This document shows positions 44,369 to 53,036 of a stretch of 64,000 nucleotides of DNA, one piece after another. The stretch is from Chitinophagaceae bacterium. GTDB taxonomy: Bacteria > Bacteroidota > Bacteroidia > Chitinophagales > Chitinophagaceae. The stretch spans positions 162,303 to 226,302 of the forward strand of contig CANFLL010000001.1 in NCBI GenBank assembly GCA_947447825.1, read 5' to 3'. The translations under genes and the position numbers were made by a program. The notes below the pieces were generated by a model. It was given only the letters and a program-made list of their open reading frames with translations. It was not told the DNA's origin and searched no databases. Each line of letters starts with the position of its first letter. The stretch's first letter is position 1.

Positions 44369-45739
44369 ATGAGCCTGATAAATAAATTCAAAGATTACTA
44401 TAGACGAGAGTTGAATATTGATGTTCATCAAACAAAACTTGTATTGGCGGTGAGTGGCGGGGTGGATAGTGTGGTATTAGTTGACTTATGCCATAAAGCA
44501 GGCTTCGATTTTGTGATTGCCCACTGCAATTTCAGGCTTAGAGGAGATGAAAGTACGCGGGATGAAGACTTTGTAAGGAGCTTGGGAGGTAAATATGGTA
44601 AGGAAGTATTGGTAAAACACTTTGATACAAAGACTTATGCCGAAGAAAACAAATGTTCCATACAAGTTGCTGCAAGAGAGTTGAGGTATGGGTGGTTTCA
44701 ATCGCTTATCGTTAACCGTCAACCGTTAACCGAAGCGGCGTCCTTACCCCCCTTTAGGGGATGGGGGTTAGCTACTGCTCACCAGGCCGATGATAACATA
44801 GAAACCCTTTTACTAAACTTTTTTAGGGGAACAGGGATAAATGGATTGCATGGAATACTACCAAAGCAGGGAAATGTTATCAGGCCGCTATTGTTTGCTA
44901 TAAGAGAAGAGATTATTGCGTATGCCAAACAAGAAAACATTGCTTGGGTAGAAGATAGTAGCAATGCATCGGATAAATACTCCAGGAATTTTGTGCGACA
45001 TCAGGTGGTTCCATTAATGAAGACTATTTATCCGCAGGTTGATGACAACCTTCTGGGGAACATTGAACGATTTAAAGAAATAGAATTGATTTATAACGCA
45101 TCTATAGCGCAGACAAAGTTGAAATTGGTAGAGTTAAAAGGGAATGAACAGCATATTCCCATCCTTAAACTGAAGAAACAAACACCATTAAAGACAATAG
45201 TTTTTGAATTGATTAAAGACATTGGCTTTTCTGCCACACAAACCGACGAAGTATTAAAACTATTGGATGCTGATAATGGAAGTTTTATGGCATCGGCGAG
45301 TCATCGGTTAATTATCAATAGAAATTGGCTGATAATTGCGCCCTTACAAACAGAAGAGGCAACCAATATCATTATAGTAGAAGGAACAAAGAAGATAGTG
45401 TATGCTGGCGGAGAATTATCGTTTGAAATAAGTGATAAGGATAGAAATACCCTTCCTACAGAAGCTACGATTGCCACTATAAATGCCGACGAAATAAAGT
45501 ATCCGTTGCTATTGCGCCCTTACAAGCAAGGAGATTACTTTTATCCGTTAGGAATGTTGCAAAAGAAGAAGCTAAGTAAGTTTTTTATTGATCAAAAGCT
45601 ATCTAAAACAGAAAAAGAAAGGGTTTGGGTTGTAGAAAGCGATAAAAGGATTGTTTGGGTGGTAGGGTATCGGATAGATAATCGTTTTAGGATAAAAGAA
45701 TCTTCTGAAAGGAAGCTGGTTATAAAATATAAGAACTAG
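44369..45739 (+). CDS. tilS: tRNA(Ile)-lysidine synthase
   Basis: 456 residues. It ligates lysine to C34 of the CAU-anticodon tRNA-Ile, changing AUG to AUA reading. The PP-loop ATPase motif is SGGVDS (residues 29-34) with HCNFRLRGDESTRDEDFV, AARELRYGWF, ATAHQADDNIETLLLNFFRGTG and DSSNASDKYSRNFVRH. The C-terminal TilS domain has LLRPYKQGDYFYPLGM. Unusual: between RYGWFQ and ATAHQ an extra ~20 residues (113-132, NRQPLTEAASLPPFRGWG) are encoded by repeat-like DNA. In typical relatives this loop is short. A terminator follows. Confidence 0.95.
   Translation: MSLINKFKDYYRRELNIDVHQTKLVLAVSGGVDSVVLVDLCHKAGFDFVIAHCNFRLRGDESTRDEDFVRSLGGKYGKEVLVKHFDTKTYAEENKCSIQVAARELRYGWFQSLIVNRQPLTEAASLPPFRGWGLATAHQADDNIETLLLNFFRGTGINGLHGILPKQGNVIRPLLFAIREEIIAYAKQENIAWVEDSSNASDKYSRNFVRHQVVPLMKTIYPQVDDNLLGNIERFKEIELIYNASIAQTKLKLVELKGNEQHIPILKLKKQTPLKTIVFELIKDIGFSATQTDEVLKLLDADNGSFMASASHRLIINRNWLIIAPLQTEEATNIIIVEGTKKIVYAGGELSFEISDKDRNTLPTEATIATINADEIKYPLLLRPYKQGDYFYPLGMLQKKKLSKFFIDQKLSKTEKERVWVVESDKRIVWVVGYRIDNRFRIKESSERKLVIKYKN
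44706..44764 (+). repeat. Repeat-derived insertion inside tilS
   Basis: Heptads GTTAACC, GTCAACC and GTTAACC (44711-44731) are followed by a palindromic CCCCTTTAGGGG (44749-44760) and further G-rich sequence. The stretch encodes the extra loop at residues 113-132 and keeps the frame. Confidence 0.7.
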
Positions 45740-45808
45740 ATATTGGGAGAGTAGGCAAGTGGAGTAGGCTTTAGAAACAAGTAATTGAAAATTGATTCCG
45801 TTTAGTTA

Positions 45809-45839
45809 AGGCAAGTTTCGCTTAAAACGAAACCTGCCT
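45809..45839. terminator. Terminator after tilS
   Basis: AGGCAAGTTTCG (45809-45820) pairs with CGAAACCTGCCT (45828-45839), one G-U pair, with a 7-base loop. It lies between the converging tilS and deoxyhypusine-synthase-like genes. Confidence 0.8.
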
Positions 45840-45896
45840 TTGTATGTAGAATTTCACTTATCTAAACTTCATTGAATTGATAGTTTTGTCCATCAA

Positions 45897-46871
45897 TTAC
45901 CATCCAAGAATCCAAGCAAATATCAATGGTGCAACTATGGTAGCATCACTTTCCACAATAAATTTAGGGGTATGTATGTCTAGTTTGCCCCAAGTTATTT
46001 TTTCATTGGGTACAGCACCACTATAAGAACCATAAGAAGTTGTACTATCGCTTATCTGACAGAAATAACTCCAAAAAGGTACATCATGCCATTCTAAATC
46101 TTGGTACATCATAGGCACAACGCAAATAGGAAAATCGCCTGCTATACCTCCTCCTATTTGGAAGAAACCTACACCCTTTCCTCCGCTATTAGCCCTATAC
46201 CATTCCGTTAAAAACACCATATATTCAATGCCATTCTTAACGGTACTAGCTTTCAATTCTCCTTTAATTACGTAGCTAGCAAAGATGTTTCCAGTAGTAC
46301 TATCTTCCCAACCTGGAACGATGATAGGAATATTCTTTTCGGCAGCAGCCAATATCCAACTGTTTTTAGGATCAATCTCATAATATTGTTCTAGCTCTCC
46401 ACTTTGTACTGTTTTATATAAAAATTCGTGAGGAAAAAAACGTTCTCCTTTTGCTTCGGCATCTTTCCACTGTTTAACTAAGTGCTTTTGCAAACGGCGG
46501 AAAGCCTCTTCTTCTGGGATGCAGGTATCGGTTACACGGTTGTAATGATTTTCCAACAAATCCCATTCGTCTTGTGGCGTAAGGTCACGATAGTTTGGAA
46601 CACGCTTGTAATGGCTATGTGCCACTAGGTTCATTACATCTTCTTCTAGGTTTGCACCTGTGCAACTGATGATGTCAACTTTTCCTTGACGAATCATTTC
46701 TGCAAAAGAAATACCTAATTCTGCTGTACTCATGGCACCAGCAAGGGTAACCATCATTTTGCCACCTTCTGTAAGATGTGTTTCGTAGCCTTTTGCAGCA
46801 TCAACCAGAGCAGCAGCATTAAAATGACGATAGTGGTGTTCTATAAATTGAGAAACCGGTCCTTTATTCAT
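45897..46871 (-). CDS. Deoxyhypusine-synthase family protein
   Basis: 324 residues. It carries the family's NAD-binding and active-site pattern: TLAGAMSTAELG, SCTGANLEEDVMNL, IPIIVPGWEDSTTGN, GGGIAGDFPICVVPMM, and ITWGKLDIHTPKFIVESDATI. The WGK block holds the lysine that forms the covalent enzyme-butylimine intermediate in eukaryotic deoxyhypusine synthase (Lys296 here). Bacteria have no eIF5A hypusination, so bacterial homologues more likely make homospermidine or a related polyamine; the real substrate is unproven. Its neighbour across the convergent gap is tilS. Confidence 0.9.
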   Translation of the reverse strand: MNKGPVSQFIEHHYRHFNAAALVDAAKGYETHLTEGGKMMVTLAGAMSTAELGISFAEMIRQGKVDIISCTGANLEEDVMNLVAHSHYKRVPNYRDLTPQDEWDLLENHYNRVTDTCIPEEEAFRRLQKHLVKQWKDAEAKGERFFPHEFLYKTVQSGELEQYYEIDPKNSWILAAAEKNIPIIVPGWEDSTTGNIFASYVIKGELKASTVKNGIEYMVFLTEWYRANSGGKGVGFFQIGGGIAGDFPICVVPMMYQDLEWHDVPFWSYFCQISDSTTSYGSYSGAVPNEKITWGKLDIHTPKFIVESDATIVAPLIFAWILGW

Positions 46872-47347
46872 TATTATCTTTTTTAGCGGCGGCGAAAATA
46901 GTTTTTTTGCTTGTTAATGCTAAGGATTATTTAATACTTCCTACGTGTGTTTTTGCTTAAAGGAAATGAAATTAGGAACTAATGTTCTTTCGTTTGATAT
47001 GTTATTCAAAGAAAATTGATTACTACAATCAGTAATCAGTCAAAGTTGTCTTGTCAATTCAAGAATTAATCAATCAGATAACCTCATAGTAATAATACTT
47101 CAAATTACTGACCAACATCTTTAAGAAAAAAGTAATTAAACAGAAAGCAAGCACTATGGATGATTAATTATACAGAATTGCCAAAGCTAATAACACGCTT
47201 TTGTGTACTGCTTTCATTTACCTTTTAATATATTGTTGCGTCGCTTGCTTACATTTTTTGTTAAGATTGTTGATTGATAGACGCAAGCAGAATGTTACAA
47301 AATTTTAGAATAGTGTGATAACTATTTTCAGAATTTTAATTTATGAG
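46872..47347. other. Gap with no recognised gene
   Basis: Very AT-rich DNA with stop codons in all frames; I see no gene, RNA structure or clear repeat. It leads into the decayed reading frame at 47348-47614. Confidence 0.5.
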
Positions 47348-47614
47348 CTATAGTTTATAGTTAACCAATTGGTCGATTATGTTTTTAATTGATAATGGCA
47401 AAACCCTGTCATCAAAATCATCTAAAACATGTTTTATTGGTTTTAATGAGATAGTTAGAATTACTTTTTTAGGTTTAGGAGAATCAAGCTAACTTTCAAT
47501 TGTTCTAATTTCGCAGAACAATTCTGTATGTAGTTCAATTGGTAATGAAAGCTTAGATTTTTCCAAATGTGGGATTGGCACTTCCTTGGTTTCAAAAAGC
47601 AAAATCTTGAATTG
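47348..47614 (-). pseudogene. Decayed reading frame, unknown family
   Basis: On the minus strand from 47614 down to a stop at 47350-47348 the frame reads protein-like, with plausible amphipathic and charged text. It includes KILLFETKEVPIPHLEKSK and HVLDDFDDRVLPLSIKN. It contains an in-frame TAG at 47491-47489 and two stops just before 47614, and no start codon. This looks like the C-terminal remnant of a lost gene. A toxin of the MazF/PemK type crossed my mind but I cannot support it. Confidence 0.45.
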
Positions 47615-47889
47615 TCTATTCTGTTATTAATGGCAAATTATATTCCTACTACTGAAAGATTAAATTAATCAAAGGATATTATTTTTCTAAATGATAATCT
47701 TTACAAATACACTGATGTAACTTTATTGTATTCAGTCAATATTATGAATTTTCTTATTAATCCACCTCCTCTTCCTTCTTCTACTAGTCTACAAGTATCT
47801 ACTAAACTATATATTTAAATCGTCAACTTTATTTATTATTACCTTTATAAAAGTTTTTTTACTGCTCTCAGATTCCTGATGCTATATAA

Positions 47890-48459
47890 ATGAGTTTGTT
47901 TTACTGCCATCCGACTCCAGATACTGCCTCTATGTATGATAAATCCTTTGCGGCTTGGAATACAATAAAATCGAGTAATCCAGGTAAAACAATAGGTGTT
48001 CAACAATTGGTAGAAGAACTAACTACTAAAATTGGTAATTGGGATATAGACATCCAGGCTATTTACAACCGCAACACAAGTGCCTATAAATCATTGTTTC
48101 CTAAACATCGCACCCCTTTTCAAAGCGGTATAGCTAGCAGAATTATTGCTTTAGAAGCACTTATTACTAGCATTGGAACTGATATGGCATTGGCTAGCGT
48201 GAAGACAGAGGTTTCTACTTTTTTAGCGGATTTGAAAAGTTCTCGTTCCAAACAAAACGGACAAATAACCACTATCGATACCAGACTAACCACCTTGGAT
48301 GAAGCCACATTAGCAGCTGCAGAAGGAATGTTTTATGTTTATGACGGATTGATTATGAGATTTTACAAAACGCCAAAGTCTATAGAAGATTATATTCCTG
48401 TTGCATTGTTGCAAGAATCGTTTCAATCTACGTTTGTAGCCACTTTGAAAACAACCTAA
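47890..48459 (+). CDS. Hypothetical protein
   Basis: 189 residues, no signal peptide, predicted mostly helical (VQQLVEELTTKIGNWDIDIQA, ASRIIALEALITSIGTDMALA, VKTEVSTFLADLKSSRS). No family recognised. The RTPFQSG and EGMFYVYDGLIMRFY segments look conserved-domain-like. Its neighbourhood is sparse, with decayed sequence on the left and the ModE-like gene on the right. Confidence 0.75.
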   Translation: MSLFYCHPTPDTASMYDKSFAAWNTIKSSNPGKTIGVQQLVEELTTKIGNWDIDIQAIYNRNTSAYKSLFPKHRTPFQSGIASRIIALEALITSIGTDMALASVKTEVSTFLADLKSSRSKQNGQITTIDTRLTTLDEATLAAAEGMFYVYDGLIMRFYKTPKSIEDYIPVALLQESFQSTFVATLKTT

Positions 48460-48961
48460 CCGAAAAGGATTAACAAACGTAAAATTGATATAACTGAAAC
48501 AAACTGGAAGATAACTAGTATTGGGCCTGAAATAACGCACGCTTAATACACCACTGGCTTAGTGAAAGTGCGAGCAACAGACGATCTTTTTGTAGTGATT
48601 GCTCCCAATTCTTCTGCTATCCATAACCCTAAAATATTGGCTAAACCGACGACAAAAGGTGTTTGTTTGTGGCTAACATGGTTGCTGAAACTACGGTTTT
48701 AACCATCAAGTTTATTTAATACATTATTTATTTCTATAACAAAGCGGTCATCTCTTTTCGGGATGACCGCTTTGTGGTTTAAGTATCTGTCATAATCACG
48801 CAATCCTTATTATGCAAAATGATGGATGTTATCTGCTGATAAACCATTCCATATCCTCAAAACATAGTTTGTTCAATTAAAATAAAACGCTTTCTGCATC
48901 TCTAGCATGATTACCTCTTTTATATCCTTTCTTTGTAACTAAATTTTTCTAAATTTATTTT
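48460..48961. other. Gap: hairpin, possible gene remnant and operator-like site
   Basis: A frame with protein-like text (TTGLVKVRATDDLFVVIAPN) runs from about 48548 to a TAA near 48701 but lacks a clear start. A perfect terminator hairpin sits at 48741-48777. Near 48885 AAAACGCTTTC resembles a LacI-type half site. Confidence 0.4.
48741..48777. terminator. Perfect 14-bp terminator-like hairpin
   Basis: ACAAAGCGGTCATC (48741-48754) pairs with GATGACCGCTTTGT (48764-48777) around a 9-base loop. It lies far from the nearest genes (about 280 bp after 48459). Confidence 0.75.
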
Positions 48962-49291
48962 ATGCAATTAATACCCAAAGGAAGAATATGGATTGATACC
49001 GAGAAAGGCTCTTTTTTAGGGTATGGCAGAATAGAATTGCTAGAAAAAATTAAAGAAACAGGCTCCCTCCGAAAAGCGGCCACCGAAATGAAAATGTCGT
49101 ATCAACAGGCATGGACTTTTGTGAAACAAATGAATGAATCTGTTAGTGAACCCCTTGTTGTTATGCAAAGAGGAGGCAAAAATGGAGGCACCTCTTTTCT
49201 ATCAGAAACAGGATTAATGGCAGTAGAAACATTCAAAAAATTTGATGAAGCCTTTCAGTTATTTATACAATCCCAAAATATTCAACTATGA
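48962..49291 (+). CDS. ModE-type winged-helix DNA-binding protein
   Basis: 109 residues forming only the N-terminal DNA-binding half of ModE: GSFLGYGRIELLEKIKETGSLRKAATEMKMSYQQAWTFVKQMNE is the LysR-like helix-turn-helix, followed by GGKNGGTSFLSETGLMAVETFKKFDEAF. The molybdate-binding Mop domains of full ModE are missing. In other genomes such proteins sit beside molybdate transport or molybdopterin genes; none is here. Its nearest target candidates are array G and the TonB-dependent receptor downstream (over 1.1 kb). Confidence 0.9.
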   Translation: MQLIPKGRIWIDTEKGSFLGYGRIELLEKIKETGSLRKAATEMKMSYQQAWTFVKQMNESVSEPLVVMQRGGKNGGTSFLSETGLMAVETFKKFDEAFQLFIQSQNIQL

Positions 49292-49756
49292 ATCATTGCC
49301 GTTTAGTAAAGCTTAATTTCATAATACTCCCCACTTTTTCGTTCTTAAATTTAAACATTATATAAGCTACTCTTGATTTTGCTCAGCGGTTCTATGTGTA
49401 AATAGCTTTGCGGACATTTCGGTTATTTTTTTCTATTAATTCTACTTTGACACATTAGATTTCATAATGTTCGTGTGTACTATTTTGAGGTTAAGCATTC
49501 GTTTTTTTATTAAAATCTATAGGACAACAGGCAAACCTTTGTTTTGTAAGAATGAAATATTGAGGTTGGTTACACTTGCTAAAATTGATTTGACCAAAAG
49601 GAATGATTAATTGCCTTGATTTCAAATGAAGGAAGTTTCTCTCATTTCGCAAACCAGATTCTGCTGAGTATAATCTATAAAACCCTTAAAACCCTTTACT
49701 GTCAATGAATACATCATTTGGTTTAGTAATTTTAGCATCAAAAAACGTCATTTGCT
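49292..49756. other. Gap before array G
   Basis: AT-rich DNA with no gene, RNA or repeat that I can support. Confidence 0.5.
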
Positions 49757-49962
49757 CACCTGAGTCAGCCCACGACACACCTGAGTCGTGGGCTGACTCA
49801 GGTGTGTCGAGGACTGACTCAAGTGAACCTTTGTATGACTCAGGTGAGTCGTCGACAGACTCAGGTGAATCTTTGTCTGACTCAGGTGAGTCGAGGACTG
49901 ACTCAGGTGAGTCATGGACTGACTCAAGAGAATATAAGCGTGATTCAGTTGAATAAATGGAA
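49757..49962. repeat. 21-bp-period palindromic array G (8 direct units plus long inverted repeat)
   Basis: GACTCAGGTGAGTC-like units start every 21 bp at 49795, 49816, 49837, 49858, 49879, 49900, 49921 and 49942 (the last two decayed). At the left end a perfect 20-bp inverted repeat (49757-49776 with 49785-49804, 8-base loop) forms a cruciform-capable head. Both strands stay open and would code for DSGES-rich peptides, which I regard as incidental. The core is shared with array C. Confidence 0.95.
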
Positions 49963-50422
49963 GAAAGAGGACAAAAGAAAGTGCTCATTTTGATATGCTG
50001 CGTGTTTTGGATAAGCTTCTAGAATGTTTAGAATTTTCTGAAAGTTGGAACGATTGTAACATAGTTTATTGCTTTTTCTCATGAAAATAGCGGTAGAGCT
50101 CCTGAGGGATAACGGTCATTTTAATCTGTCAAAGTAGAATTAACTAAACGGCCATGAATCATGAATTCTGTGGGATTACGAGCAATTTCTTTTGATAGAT
50201 CAATATAAAGTACAATAAACCCTATACTTCAAAAAAGGCCTACTCTCGTAATAATCGTTGAATACTAAAAATTAGTAGCCATTCTTAGATAACTGTAGAT
50301 TGAATAGAATATTTTAAATAAAATGCAATAAATATTTTTTATATGCTAATAAACTAAAATAACTTTATATAGATACATTTATTTCTATTACTTTCGTTAT
50401 TCAAATTAATAGATAACGAATA
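49963..50422. other. Gap before the TonB receptor
   Basis: AT-rich spacer with the candidate -7 box at 50389-50396 close to the receptor start. Nothing else recognised. Confidence 0.5.
50389..50396 (+). promoter_or_regulatory. Candidate -7 box of the TonB-dependent receptor
   Basis: TACTTTCG fits TAnnTTTG with one mismatch, 27 bases before the ATG. The -33 region is not obvious. Confidence 0.4.
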
Positions 50423-52981
50423 ATGATGCACAGTAAGTACTTCTTTTTTATTCCCTTAATTGTAATGTGTAACTATAGTTTTTCTCAAACTAAAATTGCA
50501 CAAAAAGAAGATACCATAAAACAAAAGGAATTGCAAGAAGTAGTTGTTACCGCTACCAGAACAGCAGAAAATAAAATGCAAGCTCCTGTTAGCATTGAAG
50601 GATTAAGCCAAAAGGACATTTCAAAAAGTGGACAATTATCCTTTTTCGATGCATTGGAAAATGTTAAGGGCGTGGTGATGATTACACCAAGTTTAGGTTT
50701 TAAGGTTATTAATGCACGTGGCTTTACCAACACTACCAATGTTCGCTTTGTGCAAATGGTTGATGGAGCCGACAATCAAGCACCTACCATTGGTGCGCCT
50801 ATTGCTAACTCGATGGGGCCAACAGATCTTGATATACTAAAAGTGGAGGTAATTCCTGGTTCAGCATCGGCACTGTACGGAATGAATGCCATTAACGGAA
50901 CAGCAAATTTTATTACCAAGAATCCTTTTCAATATCAGGGAATAAGCATTGCCCATAAAACTGGGTTGAACCATATTAGCGATAAAGAAACGAATGCGCA
51001 ACTTTTCACCGAAACTAACATCAGATATGCAAAAGCACTTACCAATAAGTTTGCTTTTAAGCTGAATGCATCCTACACACAAGGAAAGGATTGGTACGCA
51101 GATAGCAAAGTGGACTTAAACCCAAATGCCAACAAATCGACCAATCTATGGGGAAGTCAAAACCCGGGTAGCGATTTAGTTAATAATTACGGGGATGAGT
51201 CTTCTGATAGAAGCACATTAACGATGGCTGATAAAAAACAATACATTGTTTCTCGCACAGGTTATTCGGAAAAACAGGTTTCCGACTATGGTCTTAAAAA
51301 CTGGAAAGGTGATGTGGCATTGCATTATCGCCCCACAAATGCCTTAGAAATGTCCTATTCTTTTCGGTATGCCAACCTAAATACTTTGTATCAACGTACC
51401 AATCGATTTCGCTTTGATAATTATCAGATGCAGCAACACTCCTTCAACCTAAAATCAAGAAGCATACAGTTTAAAGCTTATGCAACCATAGAAAATAGTG
51501 GCAATTCGTACAATATCCGCTCAATGGCAGAAAACATAGATAACTACTTTAAACCTGCAAGTAAGTGGTTCAGCGATTTTACTGGTCAATTCAATAAAGA
51601 TTATGCTTTAGGGAAAACCACTGTTGATGCGATGGCAGATGCTAGGGCTTATGCAGATAATGGCAGACCTCAACCAGGTTCTCCATTGTTTAATCACTTA
51701 GTGGATACACTAAGAAAAGTGAATAATTGGGATGTTGGGGCAGCTTTACGTGTTAAAGCAAACCTGTATCATGCAGAAATGCAACTTGATATTACAGAAG
51801 GCTGGTTGCCCAATTTACGACTGAAACATGGACTGAACTTGATGTATGGATTTGATTATAACCTATATTCTATTGTGCCTGATGGCAATTATTTTATTAA
51901 TCCAGCGGGTGCCGGAAACCTTACCTACTGGAAAACAGGTGGATTTATACAAGCTACTAAATACTTTTTTAGTAATAAACTGAAAATAAATGCCGTGGCT
52001 AGGTTAGATAAAAACCAATACTTCGATGCGTTATTTAATCCGAGGTTGGCATTGGTTTATTCGCTAAATGAACACAATAGTTTGAGGGTTGCAGTGCAAA
52101 GTGGAAGTCGTTTCCCTAGCATTTCCGAAGCATTTTCAAACATAAATAGCGGTGGCGTAAAGAGAGTAGGAGGCTTGCAAGTAATGTCGCATGGGATTTT
52201 TGAAAACAGTTATACAGATGTTTCAGTTAGTGCCTTTCAGTCGGCAGTTACCAATGATGTAAACAAAAACGGTTTTACAACTGCCGCAGCAATTACTAGG
52301 GAGAAAGGTTTATTGCAAAAGAATACTTACATGTATGTGAAACCTGAAAAGGTTAATAGTTTGGAAGCAGGCTACAGAGGAAAATTGCTGAAAGAAAAGC
52401 TTTTAGTTGATGTAGATTTCTTTTATAACACATATAAAAACCTGATTGCACAAATTAATGCAGATGTTCCAAACACTACATTTGCAGATAGTATTCCGTT
52501 TTACCTAAATAAAAAATCATTGCAAAGCAAATATCGTTTATGGACCAACTCGAAAAGTGTTAGTTACAACTATGGAGGAACATTGGGTATTACCTACTTG
52601 TTGCCAAAGGATTATACAGTTGGCGGCAACTTAACCATCAACAAACTAGATAGACAAACGGAAAATGATGGGTTAGAAGATGGATTTAATACACCAGAAT
52701 GGATTTATAATGTTTCGTTGGGTAATGAGAATTTGTACAAAAATCTTGGTTTCAATATTAATTACAGGCAACAAGCAAGCTATACTTGGCTATCATCATT
52801 AGCCAATGGCACTGTGCCAAGCTATGCAACTTTTGATGCGCAACTAAGCTATAAATTTATAGCAGAAAAATTAACCATGAAACTTGGGGCTACTAATATT
52901 TTAAACAAGTACTACTATTCCTATACAGGTGGGCCTTCTGTTGGTGGATTTTATCATTTAACATTGGTTTGGGGAATGTAG
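50423..52981 (+). CDS. TonB-dependent outer-membrane receptor
   Basis: 852 residues with a signal peptide (ending SFSQ, about residue 22), a TonB box region (LQEVVVTATRTAE) and a plug domain (ALENVKGVVMITPSLGFKVINARG ... IEVIPGSASALYGMNAINGTANFITK-type text). The 22-strand barrel ends with FYHLTLVWGM. It lacks the carboxypeptidase-regulatory N-domain typical of SusC, so it resembles metallophore or vitamin receptors more than PUL transporters. No SusD partner, TonB or siderophore gene is adjacent. A ModE-like regulator lies upstream beyond array G. Confidence 0.95.
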   Translation: MMHSKYFFFIPLIVMCNYSFSQTKIAQKEDTIKQKELQEVVVTATRTAENKMQAPVSIEGLSQKDISKSGQLSFFDALENVKGVVMITPSLGFKVINARGFTNTTNVRFVQMVDGADNQAPTIGAPIANSMGPTDLDILKVEVIPGSASALYGMNAINGTANFITKNPFQYQGISIAHKTGLNHISDKETNAQLFTETNIRYAKALTNKFAFKLNASYTQGKDWYADSKVDLNPNANKSTNLWGSQNPGSDLVNNYGDESSDRSTLTMADKKQYIVSRTGYSEKQVSDYGLKNWKGDVALHYRPTNALEMSYSFRYANLNTLYQRTNRFRFDNYQMQQHSFNLKSRSIQFKAYATIENSGNSYNIRSMAENIDNYFKPASKWFSDFTGQFNKDYALGKTTVDAMADARAYADNGRPQPGSPLFNHLVDTLRKVNNWDVGAALRVKANLYHAEMQLDITEGWLPNLRLKHGLNLMYGFDYNLYSIVPDGNYFINPAGAGNLTYWKTGGFIQATKYFFSNKLKINAVARLDKNQYFDALFNPRLALVYSLNEHNSLRVAVQSGSRFPSISEAFSNINSGGVKRVGGLQVMSHGIFENSYTDVSVSAFQSAVTNDVNKNGFTTAAAITREKGLLQKNTYMYVKPEKVNSLEAGYRGKLLKEKLLVDVDFFYNTYKNLIAQINADVPNTTFADSIPFYLNKKSLQSKYRLWTNSKSVSYNYGGTLGITYLLPKDYTVGGNLTINKLDRQTENDGLEDGFNTPEWIYNVSLGNENLYKNLGFNINYRQQASYTWLSSLANGTVPSYATFDAQLSYKFIAEKLTMKLGATNILNKYYYSYTGGPSVGGFYHLTLVWGM

Positions 52982-53036
52982 AAGGGGCAATAAGGATAAT
53001 TAAAGAACCTTGTTTTTGTATGATTCAACAGGTGTT

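Noticed and set aside
48548..48704. Short protein-like frame (TTGLVKVRATDDL...)
   Set aside because: No start codon in good context, no family match and a short length; kept only as a possible remnant.
49686..49988. Open frames on both strands of array G
   Set aside because: Both strands stay open because of the 21-bp period; DSGES-like repeat peptides on two strands cannot both be real genes.
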